Source: Anaerolineae bacterium (lineage in GTDB: Bacteria > Chloroflexota > Anaerolineae > Anaerolineales > Anaerolineaceae). Taken from it: a stretch of DNA of 64,000 bases. A model generated the notes under the pieces. The model was not told where the DNA came from. It saw only the letters and a list, made by a program, of their open reading frames with translations, and ran no database searches. The position numbers were made by a program, and so were the translations under genes. The stretch spans positions 39,692 through 103,691 of the forward strand of contig JABLXK010000012.1 in the NCBI GenBank assembly GCA_013178095.1, written 5' to 3'. Positions 37,092-46,704 of the stretch are shown here, one piece after another. Every line of letters starts with the position of its first letter. Within the stretch, counting starts at the first letter, position 1.

Positions 37092-37988
37092 ATGACAAAA
37101 CTTCCTTCCCGAGAACAATTGATTCGCAGAGGAGTTCGCTACTACAACACCTCGATGACTATAAAAAGTATTAAAAAAATTTTTTCCGGTAAAAAAAACT
37201 TGGGTAAGGAAATTTGGATCGATGCTGTTTCAGGTCCAACACGAACGTTATGGTATGGATGGGAAAACACTGAACCAACCCCCGTCTACTTTGATTTGCA
37301 TGGCGGAGGATTCATGCTGGGATGCGCGGACGATGATGAACCGATGAATCTTGAAATTGAAAAACAGATCGGCTGCAAAATCGTCAGTATTGATTATGCA
37401 AAAGCTCCCCGTTTTCCTTTCCCTTTTGCTGTTAATCAGATCTATGCTGTGATTGACTATCTTTATGAACATTCTCATGAATATGGGATCGATCCAGGAA
37501 AAATGGCTATCGGAGGGCATAGCGCGGGCGGAAATTTGAGTGCGGTTATTTGTTTGAAAGCAATTGAAAAAAGAAAAATAAAATTTGTCTGCCAGATCCT
37601 GGATTACCCGCCGCTCGATCTCGCCACCAGCGCCTTAAACAAACCCCAGCCAAGAGGCTCTGTCCCTCCCAAATTAGCTATGATGTTTGACGCATGTTAT
37701 GTTGATCCTGCCTTGGCGAGGGAGCCATATGTTTCGCCAGTTTTTGCTTCACCGGAGAGGCTAAGCGGTTTGCCTCCCGCTTTGATAATTCTAGCAGGGA
37801 AGGATTCACTCCATGATGAGGGGTTGAAATATTGCGGTGTGTTGGGAGAGGCGCGTGTGGTCACCGAATGTCTTGAATATCCCGATTCGCCCCATGGTTT
37901 TACTTACGGCCAATCTGCTGACGCCCTTGATGCCCGGAGAAAAATTGCGGCATTTCTAAAAAAACATTTGTATGAAAAAGGAACCTAA
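37092..37988 (+). CDS. Alpha/beta hydrolase, hormone-sensitive-lipase-like esterase
   Basis: 298 residues from the ATG at 37092 (RBS AGGTGA). An upstream in-frame start adds 33 residues of low likelihood. Family features are the HGGG oxyanion motif (DLHGGGFM), nucleophile Ser in GGHSAGGN, acid Asp in AGKDSLHDEG and His in SPHGFTYG. Hydrolyses short-chain esters. No signal peptide, so cytoplasmic. The AT-rich 5' end and lone position between repeats may mark acquisition, though this is weak evidence. Confidence 0.88.
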   Translation: MTKLPSREQLIRRGVRYYNTSMTIKSIKKIFSGKKNLGKEIWIDAVSGPTRTLWYGWENTEPTPVYFDLHGGGFMLGCADDDEPMNLEIEKQIGCKIVSIDYAKAPRFPFPFAVNQIYAVIDYLYEHSHEYGIDPGKMAIGGHSAGGNLSAVICLKAIEKRKIKFVCQILDYPPLDLATSALNKPQPRGSVPPKLAMMFDACYVDPALAREPYVSPVFASPERLSGLPPALIILAGKDSLHDEGLKYCGVLGEARVVTECLEYPDSPHGFTYGQSADALDARRKIAAFLKKHLYEKGT

Positions 37989-38162
37989 GCAAATAAAAAT
38001 TACGCGGAAAATTACCCATACTATCATATAGAGTGAAAGAAAAAGTTGATTTATGATTCAATGAGATTCATAGGGCGCATTTCCAAATGCGCCAATTAAC
38101 GAGAAATATATAAACGATCTGTGCGATCTGTCTTTTATCTGTGTTCATCTGTGGTTAAAAAA
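37989..38162. repeat. Gap with a TTTCCA-loop hairpin and an ATCTGTG repeat
   Basis: No gene. A hairpin GGCGCAT-ttccaa-ATGCGCC lies at 38074-38093 and is a member of the same loop family as those at 2243 and 59314. The dispersed repeat ATCTGTGTTCATCTGTGGTTA ends near 38158. Confidence 0.65.
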
Positions 38163-38253
38163 GTGCCCCTAAGCGGATTGCTCTGGTGAGCACAGGTCGA
38201 ACCGCTGTTTTGGCCGCCTGTCCCCGACCTTGGGAGGGGATGAGAGGGCCGTG
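38163..38253 (-). pseudogene. Degenerate tRNA-Glu 3' fragment with two insertions
   Basis: Read on the plus strand, GTGCCCCTAAGCGGATT, CGAACCGCTGTTTTGGCC and GAGAGGGCCGTG are near-identical to the antisense of the intact tRNA-Glu at 38309-38381. They are separated by an 18-nt insertion (38181-38197 region, inside the T loop) and a 26-nt insertion (about 38216-38241, inside the anticodon loop). The 5' acceptor and D-arm half is absent. It cannot fold into a tRNA and is best called a pseudogene copy. Confidence 0.75.
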
Positions 38254-38275
38254 ATCCAATACCGGAAAAACCAAT

Positions 38276-38299
38276 AAAAAAGCCGCACGAAAAAGTGCG
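38276..38299 (-). terminator. Terminator of the tRNA-Glu gene
   Basis: On the minus strand TCGCAC-tttt(t)-CGTGCGG, then CTTTTTT. It begins 10 nt after the tRNA 3' end. Confidence 0.82.
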
Positions 38300-38308
38300 A
38301 CCTGAAGG

Positions 38309-38381
38309 TGCCCCCAAGCGGATTCGAACCGCTGTTTTGGCCTTGAGAGGGCCGTGTCCTGGGCCACTAGACGATGGGGGC
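38309..38381 (-). tRNA. tRNA-Glu (anticodon CTC)
   Basis: 73 nt. The acceptor stem GCCCCCA pairs with TGGGGGC and is followed by discriminator A. The D arm begins GTCTAGTGG, the anticodon loop is CTCTCAA (anticodon CTC, reads GAG), and the T arm is GCGGTTCGAATCCGC. The CCA end is not encoded. The outermost anticodon-stem pair appears to be a C-A mismatch. The overall sequence closely parallels bacterial tRNA-Glu. Confidence 0.96.
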
Positions 38382-38533
38382 GGGCAGAAACGAATTTTAG
38401 CATGCGCCAGAGTGTGTGTCAATCGCCTTTCAATAACAGATCGTGGCATTTATAACCTTGCGATAATGTTAATAATGTGATTACATAACGTATAAATTAC
38501 GAATATAATTAGCGCCTATTTAGAGGAGATATT

Positions 38534-39397
38534 ATGCAAATTGTTACTGACAGCGCCACCGATACCCAAATGCTCCGCAATAAAGATTTAAAAGTAAGGA
38601 TTGTCCCTTTGAAAGTAACGCTGGGTGATAAAACCTATCGCGACGGAGTCGATATCAGCGCTGATGATTTCTATAAAGAGCTGGAATCCAGTTCGGCTCT
38701 GCCGACCACCTCGCAGCCCTCGGTGGGTGAGTTCGCCGAAGTCTACCGCCAGGCTGCCAAAGAAGATCCGGATATCCTCTCCATTCACATGTCCTCCGGA
38801 TTGAGCGGCACGGTCGATTCCGCCCGCGCGGCGGTTGAATTGGTGCCCGAAGCCAATATTTCGATTTTCGATACCAAAACCCTGTCCGGTGTATCCGGTT
38901 GGCAGGTGGCGGTTGCCTTCAATGCCATCAAAGCCGGCTGGAGCCGGGAAAAAATCCTGGCAAAATTGGATGAGATCACCGCTTCATCTCATACCTTCTA
39001 CACATTAAAGGAATTAAAATACCTCATCCATGGCGGCCGCATCAGCCACATCAAGGGGCTGCTGGCTTCCATGCTGCAGATAAAACCCATCATCGGCGTG
39101 GATAAGATCTACGGAAAATACTTTCAGGCTACCCAGGCTCGCTCTTTTAATAATGCCCTGACCGGTTTGGTCGATACAGTTGCCAAAATGCTTCCCAACG
39201 TGGAAGCGATCAAGGCGCAGGTGGTGCATACGGCTAACCCTGAAGGCGCGGAGACATTGAAAGAAAAGCTCAACCAGGCGTTTAAGTGCAGTTGGCTGCC
39301 TACCGGTCAAATTTCCTTCGTCCTCGGTGCGCATACCGGCCCCAGCCTGGTAGGCTTGGCTTTTGCACCGCAGAGCATCTTCGAAGGACTTTTGTAG
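38534..39397 (+). CDS. DegV family fatty-acid-binding protein
   Basis: 287 residues. N-terminal TDSATD, where the Ser/Thr cluster binds the fatty-acid carboxylate, then YRDGVDIS, the TTSQPSVGEF loop and HMSSGLSGT are all family signatures. DegV/FakB-type proteins carry fatty acids to a FakA kinase for phospholipid synthesis. No fakA is next to it here. RBS GAGGAG supports the ATG. Confidence 0.93.
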   Translation: MQIVTDSATDTQMLRNKDLKVRIVPLKVTLGDKTYRDGVDISADDFYKELESSSALPTTSQPSVGEFAEVYRQAAKEDPDILSIHMSSGLSGTVDSARAAVELVPEANISIFDTKTLSGVSGWQVAVAFNAIKAGWSREKILAKLDEITASSHTFYTLKELKYLIHGGRISHIKGLLASMLQIKPIIGVDKIYGKYFQATQARSFNNALTGLVDTVAKMLPNVEAIKAQVVHTANPEGAETLKEKLNQAFKCSWLPTGQISFVLGAHTGPSLVGLAFAPQSIFEGLL

Positions 39398-39461
39398 AAC
39401 TTTTCCGGCACTTCTCGATTTGCCGGGAATCTGATAAGATATCTCGGTTTCATTGATGATG

Positions 39462-39488
39462 ACCTCGACCATCAAGGCCGAGGTTTTT
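39462..39488 (+). terminator. Terminator between degV and typA
   Basis: CCTCGaCC / GGcCGAGG stem followed by TTTTT. A second hairpin TCCGGCA / TGCCGGGA lies just upstream at about 39404-39427. Confidence 0.7.
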
Positions 39489-39514
39489 ACTTGCAATTAA
39501 AGAAAGTGTTATCT

Positions 39515-41368
39515 ATGACTGAAAGAACTGACCTTCGCAATATTGCGATCATTGCCCACGTCGATCATGGCAAAACTACCCTGGTCGATGGAATGCTGCG
39601 CCAGGCTCATATTTTCCGTGAGAATCAACAGGTAATGGAACGTGTGATGGATTCCAACGATCTGGAGCGCGAACGCGGCATTACCATCCTATCTAAAAAT
39701 ACCGCCATTTCGATCTGGGATGCAAAAACTAACCAGCAGGTCAAGATCAATATTGTCGATACGCCCGGCCACGCCGATTTCGGTGGAGAGGTCGAGCGCG
39801 TCATGAACATGGTGGATGGCGTGCTGCTCCTGGTGGATGCCGCTGAAGGACCCATGCCTCAAACCCGCTTCGTCTTGAAAAAAGCCCTGGAAATGGGGCA
39901 TAAAGCCATCGTGGTGATCAATAAAGTCGATCGCAAGGACGCCGAACCGGATCGCGTGCTGAATCAAACCTTTGATTTGTTTATCGAATTGGGCGCCTCC
40001 GATGAGCAGGCGGATTTCCCCGTGGTCTACGCGCGCGCCACCAGCGGGCAGGCAGGATTGACTTCTGAATTGGGCCCGAACCTCGAACCGCTGTTTGACG
40101 CTATCCTGCGCCATATTCCCGCTCCTCAGGTCGATCTGGATGCGCCGCTGCGCATGCTGGTGACCTCTTTGGGTTATGATGATTACCGCGGCGTCACGGC
40201 CCTGGGCCGCATTTACTCGGGCGGTATTAAAGTGAATCAGAGCCTGGCGCGCATCAAGCTGGATGGAGAGATCGTCCCCGAAACGGCGCGGTATCTTTAC
40301 GTGCATCAGGGTCTTTCAAAGGTTGAAGTCGAGCAAGCCCAGGCTGGCGAGATCGTTGCCCTGGCGGGGTTGGAAGGCATTGCCATTGGGGAAACCCTGG
40401 CCGATGCGCTCAATCCCCAGGCGCTGCCCCCCATCCGCGTGGAAGAACCCACTGTGCGCATGACCTTTGGCGTGAACACCTCTCCTTTTGCTGGACGCGA
40501 AGGCCGTTGGGGCACCTCCCGTAAATTACGCGAACGATTGTATGAGGAACTGCGCACCAACGTCTCCCTGCGCGTGGAGGAAACTGACAGTACCGATACT
40601 TTCCTGGTTTCCGGCCGCGGCGAGCTGCATCTTGCAATCCTGATCGAAACCATGCGCCGTGAAGGATATGAATTCCAGGTTTCCCGGCCGGAAGTGATTT
40701 TCCGCCAGGATGATGAAGGCAATACGCTTGAACCTTTTGAAGAAGTCCACATCGAGACCAGCTCCGAAACCACCGGCACCGTGGTGGAAATGCTAGGTGC
40801 GCGCCGCGGGCGCATGGTGGATATGCAGGAAGCCAGCGATGGCAGCGTGCATATGGTTTACATTGTCCCCACGCGCGGTCTGTTGGGCTTCCGCTATCAG
40901 TTCCTCACTGCCACGCGTGGCATGGGCGTGATGAATGCTGTATTTCACGGCTATGACAAGATGGTGGGCGCCATCAGTCAGCGCTCAACCGGTTCACTGG
41001 TTGCCTGGGAAGATGGCGTGACCATCAACTACGGGCTTAAAAACGCCGAGGAACGCGGCACGCTCTTCTACGGGCCCGGTGTTGAGGTATACGAAGGCAT
41101 GGTCGTTGGCGAATATACCCGCCCCGGCGACCTGACCATCAATGTTTGCAAGAAAAAACATCTCACCAACATGCGTCAGTCCAACCGCGATATTGAAGTA
41201 CGCCTCACACCTCCCCGCCAGATGAGCCTGGATGAATCCATTGAATATCTCGCGGAGGATGACTTGTTGGAAGTGACTCCGCTTTCCATCCGCATTCGCA
41301 AACGTATTCTGGACACCGAAGAACGCGGCAAGCTGTTGAAGAACGCTCGCAAACTGGAGCAGGAGTAA
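39515..41368 (+). CDS. typA: Translational GTPase TypA/BipA
   Basis: 617 residues from the ATG at 39515 (a TTG 24 nt upstream is less likely). GTPase motifs are AHVDHGKTT (G1), [12 protein letters not shown] (G2), [11 protein letters not shown] (G3) and NKVDRKDA (G4). The later EF-G-like and TypA-specific domains follow, including [20 protein letters not shown] and [17 protein letters not shown]. It associates with ribosomes and assists large-subunit assembly and stress adaptation. Complete and of normal length. Confidence 0.96.
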   Translation: MTERTDLRNIAIIAHVDHGKTTLVDGMLRQAHIFRENQQVMERVMDSNDLERERGITILSKNTAISIWDAKTNQQVKINIVDTPGHADFGGEVERVMNMVDGVLLLVDAAEGPMPQTRFVLKKALEMGHKAIVVINKVDRKDAEPDRVLNQTFDLFIELGASDEQADFPVVYARATSGQAGLTSELGPNLEPLFDAILRHIPAPQVDLDAPLRMLVTSLGYDDYRGVTALGRIYSGGIKVNQSLARIKLDGEIVPETARYLYVHQGLSKVEVEQAQAGEIVALAGLEGIAIGETLADALNPQALPPIRVEEPTVRMTFGVNTSPFAGREGRWGTSRKLRERLYEELRTNVSLRVEETDSTDTFLVSGRGELHLAILIETMRREGYEFQVSRPEVIFRQDDEGNTLEPFEEVHIETSSETTGTVVEMLGARRGRMVDMQEASDGSVHMVYIVPTRGLLGFRYQFLTATRGMGVMNAVFHGYDKMVGAISQRSTGSLVAWEDGVTINYGLKNAEERGTLFYGPGVEVYEGMVVGEYTRPGDLTINVCKKKHLTNMRQSNRDIEVRLTPPRQMSLDESIEYLAEDDLLEVTPLSIRIRKRILDTEERGKLLKNARKLEQE

Positions 41369-41445
41369 TCCTCCCCAAACTAATAAAACGGCTCGCTGAG
41401 TACCTTTCAGCTATAATTGCATAAAAATCATGCGAGGGTGTCGAT

Positions 41446-42984
41446 ATGGCATTTCCATTGGTTGAATGCATTCCCAATTATTCCGAAGGCCGGCGCGGCG
41501 AAGTAGTTGATCAAATTGTGGCTGCTATCATGTCCATTGCCGGGGTCAGCTTGCTTGACCGGCATTCCGATCCTGACCACAACCGCACTGTTCTAACCAT
41601 CATTGGTGCGCCTCTGTCAGTCAAACAGGCTGTCTTCCTCTCGATTAAAAAAGCTGCCGAGTTGATCGATATGGATCACCATCAGGGTGAACACCCACGT
41701 GTCGGTGCCACGGACGTTGTTCCTTTTGTCCCCATCCGCGATGTCACCATGGAAGAATGCGTCCAACTGGCTCGGGATTTGGGTAAACAGGTTGGGGAAG
41801 AATTGAATATCCCTGTTTATCTCTACGAGGCTGCCGCCTCGCGGCCTGAACGCACCAATCTGGAGGATGTTCGCCGCGGACAATACGAAGGCCTGAAGCA
41901 GGAAATCCTCACTGATCCGCAGCGCCTGCCGGATTTCGGCCCTGCGCAGTTGGGCAAAGCCGGCGCTACGGTTATAGGTGCACGCGAACCATTGATTGCG
42001 TTCAATATTTATCTGAATTCGGATGATGTCAATATTGCCAAAAAGATCGCCAAAACAGTGCGCTTTTCTTCCGGCGGGTTGCGTTATGTGAAAGCGATGG
42101 GGGTGATGGTGGAAGGCCGCGCCCAGGTTACCATGAATCTGACCAATTACCGCAAGACTTCCATCGCTTTGGTTTATGAAACCGTCAAGCGCGAAGCCGC
42201 GCGTTACGGGGTATTGCTGCATCATAGCGAGCTGGTTGGCTTGATCCCGCAGGAAGCGCTTGTGGATGCCGCGGTTTGGTATACCCAGCTGGACCAATTC
42301 GAATCGCACCAGATCCTGGAAAACAAACTTCAGTTGAATGGCGAGGCAGCAAGTGCGAACTCTGCGCATCCATTTTTAGACGATCTCGCCAGTGCCGCGC
42401 CCACGCCGGGCGGTGGCTCGGCGGCAGCTTTCACTGCCGCGGAAGCCGCTGCGTTGGCTGCCATGGTTGCCCGCCTCACCATCGGAAAGAAGAAATATGC
42501 GGATGTTGAAGGTGAAATGATGCGATTGGTGGAATCTGCTGAAGAATTGCGAAAAAAATTGACTGAGGCCATTCGCCTGGATTCTCAGGCTTTCGAAGGA
42601 GTGATGCAAGCCTTCAAGCTGCCGAAAGATACCGATGAGCAGATCAAATTCCGTCAGTCAGCCATCCGCGAAGCCTCTCTTTCGGCTGCTAAAGTTCCGT
42701 TGAAAACAGCCGACATGGCGCTGGAAGTGATCAACCTGGCCGCGCCGTTGTCCGCGCGCGGTAACAGCAATGCCATCACGGATGCCTGGTCGGCTGCTTC
42801 TCTGGCTTTTGCCGCCGTGAGCTGCGCCGGGGCTAATGTGCGCATCAATTTGGCCTCGCTGGCGGATACTCCCGACGCCGCGTCTTTGGAGCAGGAATTG
42901 GCAGCCATCGAGCACGAAGCTGCGCAAAAAATACAGGAAATTAAACAGAATATTAAAAATCGCGTGGTCATTGAGCTGCTCTGA
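41446..42984 (+). CDS. ftcD: Bifunctional glutamate formimidoyltransferase / formiminotetrahydrofolate cyclodeaminase
   Basis: 512 residues. The first ~300 form the formiminotransferase (VECIPNYSEGRR at the start, LDRHSDPDHNRTV, EHPRVGATDVVPFVPI). The last ~190 form the helical cyclodeaminase (FLDDLASAAPTPGGGSAAAFTAA and GNSNAITDAWSAA). Together they move the formimino group from formiminoglutamate to tetrahydrofolate and convert it to methenyl-THF in histidine degradation. The fused form is the one known in animals and some bacteria. No other hut gene is next to it. TATAAT at 41412-41417 and GAGGG before the ATG may drive it. Confidence 0.94.
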   Translation: MAFPLVECIPNYSEGRRGEVVDQIVAAIMSIAGVSLLDRHSDPDHNRTVLTIIGAPLSVKQAVFLSIKKAAELIDMDHHQGEHPRVGATDVVPFVPIRDVTMEECVQLARDLGKQVGEELNIPVYLYEAAASRPERTNLEDVRRGQYEGLKQEILTDPQRLPDFGPAQLGKAGATVIGAREPLIAFNIYLNSDDVNIAKKIAKTVRFSSGGLRYVKAMGVMVEGRAQVTMNLTNYRKTSIALVYETVKREAARYGVLLHHSELVGLIPQEALVDAAVWYTQLDQFESHQILENKLQLNGEAASANSAHPFLDDLASAAPTPGGGSAAAFTAAEAAALAAMVARLTIGKKKYADVEGEMMRLVESAEELRKKLTEAIRLDSQAFEGVMQAFKLPKDTDEQIKFRQSAIREASLSAAKVPLKTADMALEVINLAAPLSARGNSNAITDAWSAASLAFAAVSCAGANVRINLASLADTPDAASLEQELAAIEHEAAQKIQEIKQNIKNRVVIELL

Positions 42985-42990
42985 TACAAT
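42982..42990 (+). promoter_or_regulatory. Extended -10 overlapping the ftcD stop codon
   Basis: TGA-TACAAT, whose TGA is also the ftcD stop, ends 8 nt before the ATG at 42999. There is no RBS, so the CapA-like gene may be read from a leaderless mRNA. Confidence 0.45.
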
Positions 42991-42998
42991 CGTTCCTT

Positions 42999-44636
42999 AT
43001 GAAAAAAGCGCGTCAAAGCTTAATCCTTTTCATGTTCGTTGCTGGTTTGCTGGCGGGTTGTGCGTCCCCTGAAGCGGCGGACCAGAGTACGCCTGAACCT
43101 GTGCAACCAGCGCCTGCCGAGGAATCCGTGGCGCTCTGGCTGGCTCCTTATCTGCCTGAAGAAATGACTTCCGGTCTACGCTTGCCGGAGAATACCTTGC
43201 CGGTGGACGATCCATCCCGGGCGGACTTGCTGGTGGACGTGGGTGCTGACCATCTGCTGGCGCAGTGGATTTACGTGTTGGCTGCGCCCTTTGATACGGT
43301 CGCGGACGGGATCAGTTTGGCGCAATTGCAGGCGCTATGGCAGGGCACGCTCACCGAAGGATCGCCTCTCGAAAAATTGATCATGGATGGCGGCACCAAA
43401 AGCGTCTTTGAGAAGTTGTGGGGATCAGCCTCCCAGGCGACGGTGGAAGTGGTTGCGGATAACGCGCTTCTCGAAATTGCCTGGAGTTCTGAGAATACCT
43501 GGGCGATTCTTCCTTTTGAAAAGCTGGAACCCAGGTGGAAGGTGATTGCTTTGGATGGTCAATCGCCAATTCAAAAAGCTTTCAACTCTGACGCTTATGG
43601 CTTGAAGGTGCCTTTTTCAATTGTCGGGAATGCCGATCTTGCCGGGAAATTCCTTGCCGCTTACGGGCCGCAGTCCCCGCAGCCCATGCTCCCGGCGGTC
43701 AATCGTGATCCTGACAAATTGACCACTGTGGTGGTCACCGGAGTGACAGCTTTGGTGCGCGGCACGGCTTTTCTGATGGAAAGAAATGGCATGACCTACC
43801 CGGCCATTGATATTGGCGATATCCTGCGCGATGCGGATATCTTGCATATCAGCAATGAGATTCCTTTTACGGAAACTTGCCCGGCGCCTTTTTCAAACCC
43901 TGTTAATGATGCCAATCTGGTGTTCTGCAGCCGTCCTTCATATATTCAATTGCTTGAAGCGGTTGGCACGGATGTGGTGGAGTTGACCGGCGATCACTTT
44001 CGCGATTGGGGGCCTGAAGCCATGTTGTACACCATCGATATGTACAACCAGCGGGGTTGGAAATATTATGGCGGCGGTATCAATCTGGAAGATGGCATGC
44101 AGCCTGCCTTGTTCGAGCACAACGGCAACAAGATCGCATTCATTGGCTGCAATGCCAAACCGGAAGGTTATGCCACCGCCAGCGCTTCCTCGCCGGGTGC
44201 CGTGCATTGCGACATGGAAGCAATGAGCAAGGTCATCAAACAGGTGGCTGCCCAGGGTTACCTGCCCATTTTTACTTTTCAACATCTGGAATACTACGAT
44301 TACAAGATCAATAAAAACCTGGTTCCCGAATTTGAAAGCGCTGCCGATGCCGGTGCGGTAATTGTCAGCGGCAGTCAGGCCCATCAGCCGCATGCTTTTG
44401 AATTCTACAAAGGCGCCACGCTGCATTACGGTTTGGGTAATCTATTCTTTGATCAATATAATGAAGGTTTTCCCAAACGACAGGCCTTCCTTGACCGCCA
44501 TGTCTTTTATGATGGCCGTTATATTAGTACGGAACTGTTGACGATCATGTTCGTTGATTTGGCCCGCCCGCGCCTGATGACCGCGGATGAGCGCGCCGAT
44601 TTATTGAGTACGGTGTTTGCTGTCAGTGATTGGTAG
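42999..44636 (+). CDS. CapA-like (PGA_cap) lipoprotein with an N-terminal extra domain
   Basis: 545 residues. The signal peptide ends LLAGC (Cys21). The C-terminal ~300 residues are a CapA/poly-gamma-glutamate-synthesis metallophosphoesterase-like domain: GDILRDADILHISNE, VELTGDHFRDWG, FIGCNAKPEG and VSGSQAHQPHAFEFYKGATLHYGLGNLFFDQ. The first ~200 residues are different and look like half of a periplasmic binding fold (ADGISLAQLQALWQGTL resembles PstS-like SBPs). Acts outside the membrane; substrate unknown. It follows ftcD by 14 nt but seems to have its own promoter. Confidence 0.85.
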   Translation: MKKARQSLILFMFVAGLLAGCASPEAADQSTPEPVQPAPAEESVALWLAPYLPEEMTSGLRLPENTLPVDDPSRADLLVDVGADHLLAQWIYVLAAPFDTVADGISLAQLQALWQGTLTEGSPLEKLIMDGGTKSVFEKLWGSASQATVEVVADNALLEIAWSSENTWAILPFEKLEPRWKVIALDGQSPIQKAFNSDAYGLKVPFSIVGNADLAGKFLAAYGPQSPQPMLPAVNRDPDKLTTVVVTGVTALVRGTAFLMERNGMTYPAIDIGDILRDADILHISNEIPFTETCPAPFSNPVNDANLVFCSRPSYIQLLEAVGTDVVELTGDHFRDWGPEAMLYTIDMYNQRGWKYYGGGINLEDGMQPALFEHNGNKIAFIGCNAKPEGYATASASSPGAVHCDMEAMSKVIKQVAAQGYLPIFTFQHLEYYDYKINKNLVPEFESAADAGAVIVSGSQAHQPHAFEFYKGATLHYGLGNLFFDQYNEGFPKRQAFLDRHVFYDGRYISTELLTIMFVDLARPRLMTADERADLLSTVFAVSDW

Positions 44637-44674
44637 ATGGACGAAAACAATAAATTAAATTAAGGAGATAAAGC

Positions 44675-45229
44675 ATGGCAATCTTACCTGACTTCAGGAT
44701 CCGGGAATACGCGATTAACCAGAAAATGATCGAGCCTTTTGTGGAAAATCAGGTGCGCGACGGCGTCATCTCTTATGGACTGTCCTCTTATGGATATGAT
44801 ATCCGCGTTGCTGATGAATTTAAAATTTTTACCAATGTGAATTCCGCGGTTGTCGATCCTAAAATGTTCGATCCACGTTCGATGGTCGATTTTAAAGGTG
44901 CGGTTTGCGTAATTCCGCCCAATTCCTTCGCACTGGCGAAAACCATTGAGTATTTCCGCATTCCCCGCCAGGTTTTAACCATCTGTGTTGGAAAAAGCAC
45001 TTATGCCCGCTGCGGTATCATTGTCAACGTGACCCCTTTCGAGCCGGAATGGGAAGGCTTTGTGACGTTGGAAATTTCCAATACCACTCCGCTGCCTGCT
45101 CGCATCTACGCCAATGAAGGGATTGCTCAGGTGCTGTTCTTTGAGAGCGAGAATGCTTGTGAGGTTTCGTACGCTGATCGCAAGGGAAAGTATCAAAAAC
45201 AGCGCGATATCGAACTGCCGAAACTCTAA
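44675..45229 (+). CDS. dcd: dCTP deaminase
   Basis: 184 residues. The dCTP deaminase/dUTPase fold is plain: [17 protein letters not shown] near the start, PRSMVDFKG, then the active-site region [30 protein letters not shown] with the catalytic Glu, and IAQVLFFE. Converts dCTP to dUTP on the way to dTTP. A bifunctional dCTP deaminase/dUTPase variant cannot be ruled out. RBS AAGGAG. Complete. Confidence 0.94.
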   Translation: MAILPDFRIREYAINQKMIEPFVENQVRDGVISYGLSSYGYDIRVADEFKIFTNVNSAVVDPKMFDPRSMVDFKGAVCVIPPNSFALAKTIEYFRIPRQVLTICVGKSTYARCGIIVNVTPFEPEWEGFVTLEISNTTPLPARIYANEGIAQVLFFESENACEVSYADRKGKYQKQRDIELPKL

Positions 45230-45245
45230 ATAAAATGGAGGAAGT

Positions 45246-46319
45246 GTGCCGCAAAAGGCTAAACGCAGGCTGGTGCGCCGTTATTATGCCGAACGTTACG
45301 TCCTGGTAACCATTATCAGTTTTGCGCTTTCGGTTTCTCTGACACGCTTCTTCCTTAACATTACTGGATATCCCCAAATCGGTGGCAGCCAACTGCATAT
45401 TGCCCACGTTTTGTGGGGCGGCTTGCTGCTATTTATTGGAGGGCTGTTTCCCCTGATCTTTGCCAATAAGCGCGCCTTCGACCTCAGCGCAGCCTTGTCC
45501 GGCGTGGGCGTTGGCCTGTTTATTGATGAGGTCGGAAAATTCATTACCCGCGACTACGATTATTTTTTCCCGGCTGCTGCTCCTATCATTTACGTTTTCT
45601 TCCTCCTGATTTTGCTGGTCTTGCTCTTGCTGCGCCGAAAAAAATCGGAAGACCTGCGCGCCTCCCTGTTTCATGTAATTGAACGGTATGAAGAGATTCT
45701 CGAAGGAGACCTTTCCAAAATCGAGCAGGAGCAAATGATGCGCAGCTTACAGTCTGCGCTGGCGCTGGAGAATAATCCCCAGTTGACCGCCATTGCCACT
45801 GATTTACTTGCCTACCTCAAAGAGCAGGAGCAAAACCTGGTGCCGCACCAGCCGGATTTTCTGGAAAAATTTGCCATCGCTTGGCTCGATCTGGAACGCA
45901 AGATATTTTCGCGGGAAGGATTTTTTAAAACCCTCACGTTCTCCTGGCTGGGTTGGGGAATTCTTACGCTTACCCATCCCTTATTCGCGCTGCTCTCTGT
46001 TCAATCTGTTGTGAAATTTAGCGGCTTGCTGGGGTCGCTGTTGGTCAGTGATTTGCTGGCGGCAGACCTTTCCATTACCGGTATTATCCGGCTGGCGGGT
46101 GAGGCTTGCGGGGGATTGCTTCTTCTGGCTGCGGCGCTGCTTAGCGTCAGGCAACGTAATGTGACAGCTATCAATGCTGCCATTATTGGTCTGGTGTTGA
46201 TGCTGGCTGTTTTCAACATCTTTATGTTTTATTACGATCAATTCTCGGCCATTTTTTACGCGATTATTCAATTCTTGCTTCTATTTATCACGATCCGATA
46301 CAAGAAATATCTCGCCTGA
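45246..46319 (+). CDS. Polytopic membrane protein with a central soluble segment
   Basis: 357 residues from a GTG at 45246, with GGAGG just upstream. Four N-terminal helices (about 15-130) are followed by a charged cytoplasmic segment of about 80 residues (RRKKSEDLRASLFHVIERYEEI onward) that is mainly helical, then four more helices (about 225-355). The loop FIDEVGKFITRDYDYFF between helices 3 and 4 stands out for its acidic residues. No family is recognised with confidence. It follows dcd by 16 nt and is likely co-transcribed. Confidence 0.75.
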   Translation: MPQKAKRRLVRRYYAERYVLVTIISFALSVSLTRFFLNITGYPQIGGSQLHIAHVLWGGLLLFIGGLFPLIFANKRAFDLSAALSGVGVGLFIDEVGKFITRDYDYFFPAAAPIIYVFFLLILLVLLLLRRKKSEDLRASLFHVIERYEEILEGDLSKIEQEQMMRSLQSALALENNPQLTAIATDLLAYLKEQEQNLVPHQPDFLEKFAIAWLDLERKIFSREGFFKTLTFSWLGWGILTLTHPLFALLSVQSVVKFSGLLGSLLVSDLLAADLSITGIIRLAGEACGGLLLLAAALLSVRQRNVTAINAAIIGLVLMLAVFNIFMFYYDQFSAIFYAIIQFLLLFITIRYKKYLA

Positions 46320-46456
46320 AATAAAGCTGCGTGCCCCGCTTTTATATCGATTGCTGTTTAATATATAATGCGCATAGGTTAATTTTGTCGAAATGGGTAA
46401 TAAAGACTGATTATCCTTGCTTAAATTACTTTATAGAATATAATCAGATCAAAAAG

Positions 46457-46470
46457 TTAGCATATACTAA
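46457..46470 (+). promoter_or_regulatory. Dyad overlapping the -10 of feoAB (possible iron-repressor site)
   Basis: TTAG-catata-CTAA is an inverted repeat that overlaps TATACT (46463-46468), which lies 8 nt before the feoA ATG. The TTAG...CTAA arrangement is like the core of DtxR/IdeR-type iron boxes. This is a resemblance, not a demonstrated site. Confidence 0.4.
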
Positions 46471-46476
46471 TATATT

Positions 46477-46704
46477 ATGGTTAATTTACTGCAAGTGAAA
46501 AATGGTTATTGGGTTAAGGTGGTGAATGTCGCCGGCGGTGTCGGAATGGAGCGCCGCCTGGCGCAGTTGGGTTTCTTGCCCGGTAATAAGATCCGTGTTA
46601 TCCGCTCGGCGCCTTTTCATGGTCCTCTCTTGTTGGATGTGGAAGGTCGTGAAATTGTTCTTGGAAGGGGTGTGGCCAGGAGTGTCATGGTGGAGTATCT
46701 ATAA
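46477..46704 (+). CDS. feoA: Ferrous iron transport protein A
   Basis: 75 residues, an SH3-like FeoA domain: VVNVAGGVGMERRLAQLGFLPGNKIRVI, then PLLLDVEGREIVLGRGVARSVMVE. Regulates or assists FeoB at the cytoplasmic face. The stop and the feoB ATG share one nucleotide (TAATG). The ATG has no RBS and lies 8 nt after a -10-like TATACT, so a leaderless start is likely. Confidence 0.93.
   Translation: MVNLLQVKNGYWVKVVNVAGGVGMERRLAQLGFLPGNKIRVIRSAPFHGPLLLDVEGREIVLGRGVARSVMVEYL

Noticed and set aside
38135..38449. Open frames across the tRNA-Glu locus
   Set aside because: They translate the antisense or sense of the tRNA and its degenerate copy, a common artefact.
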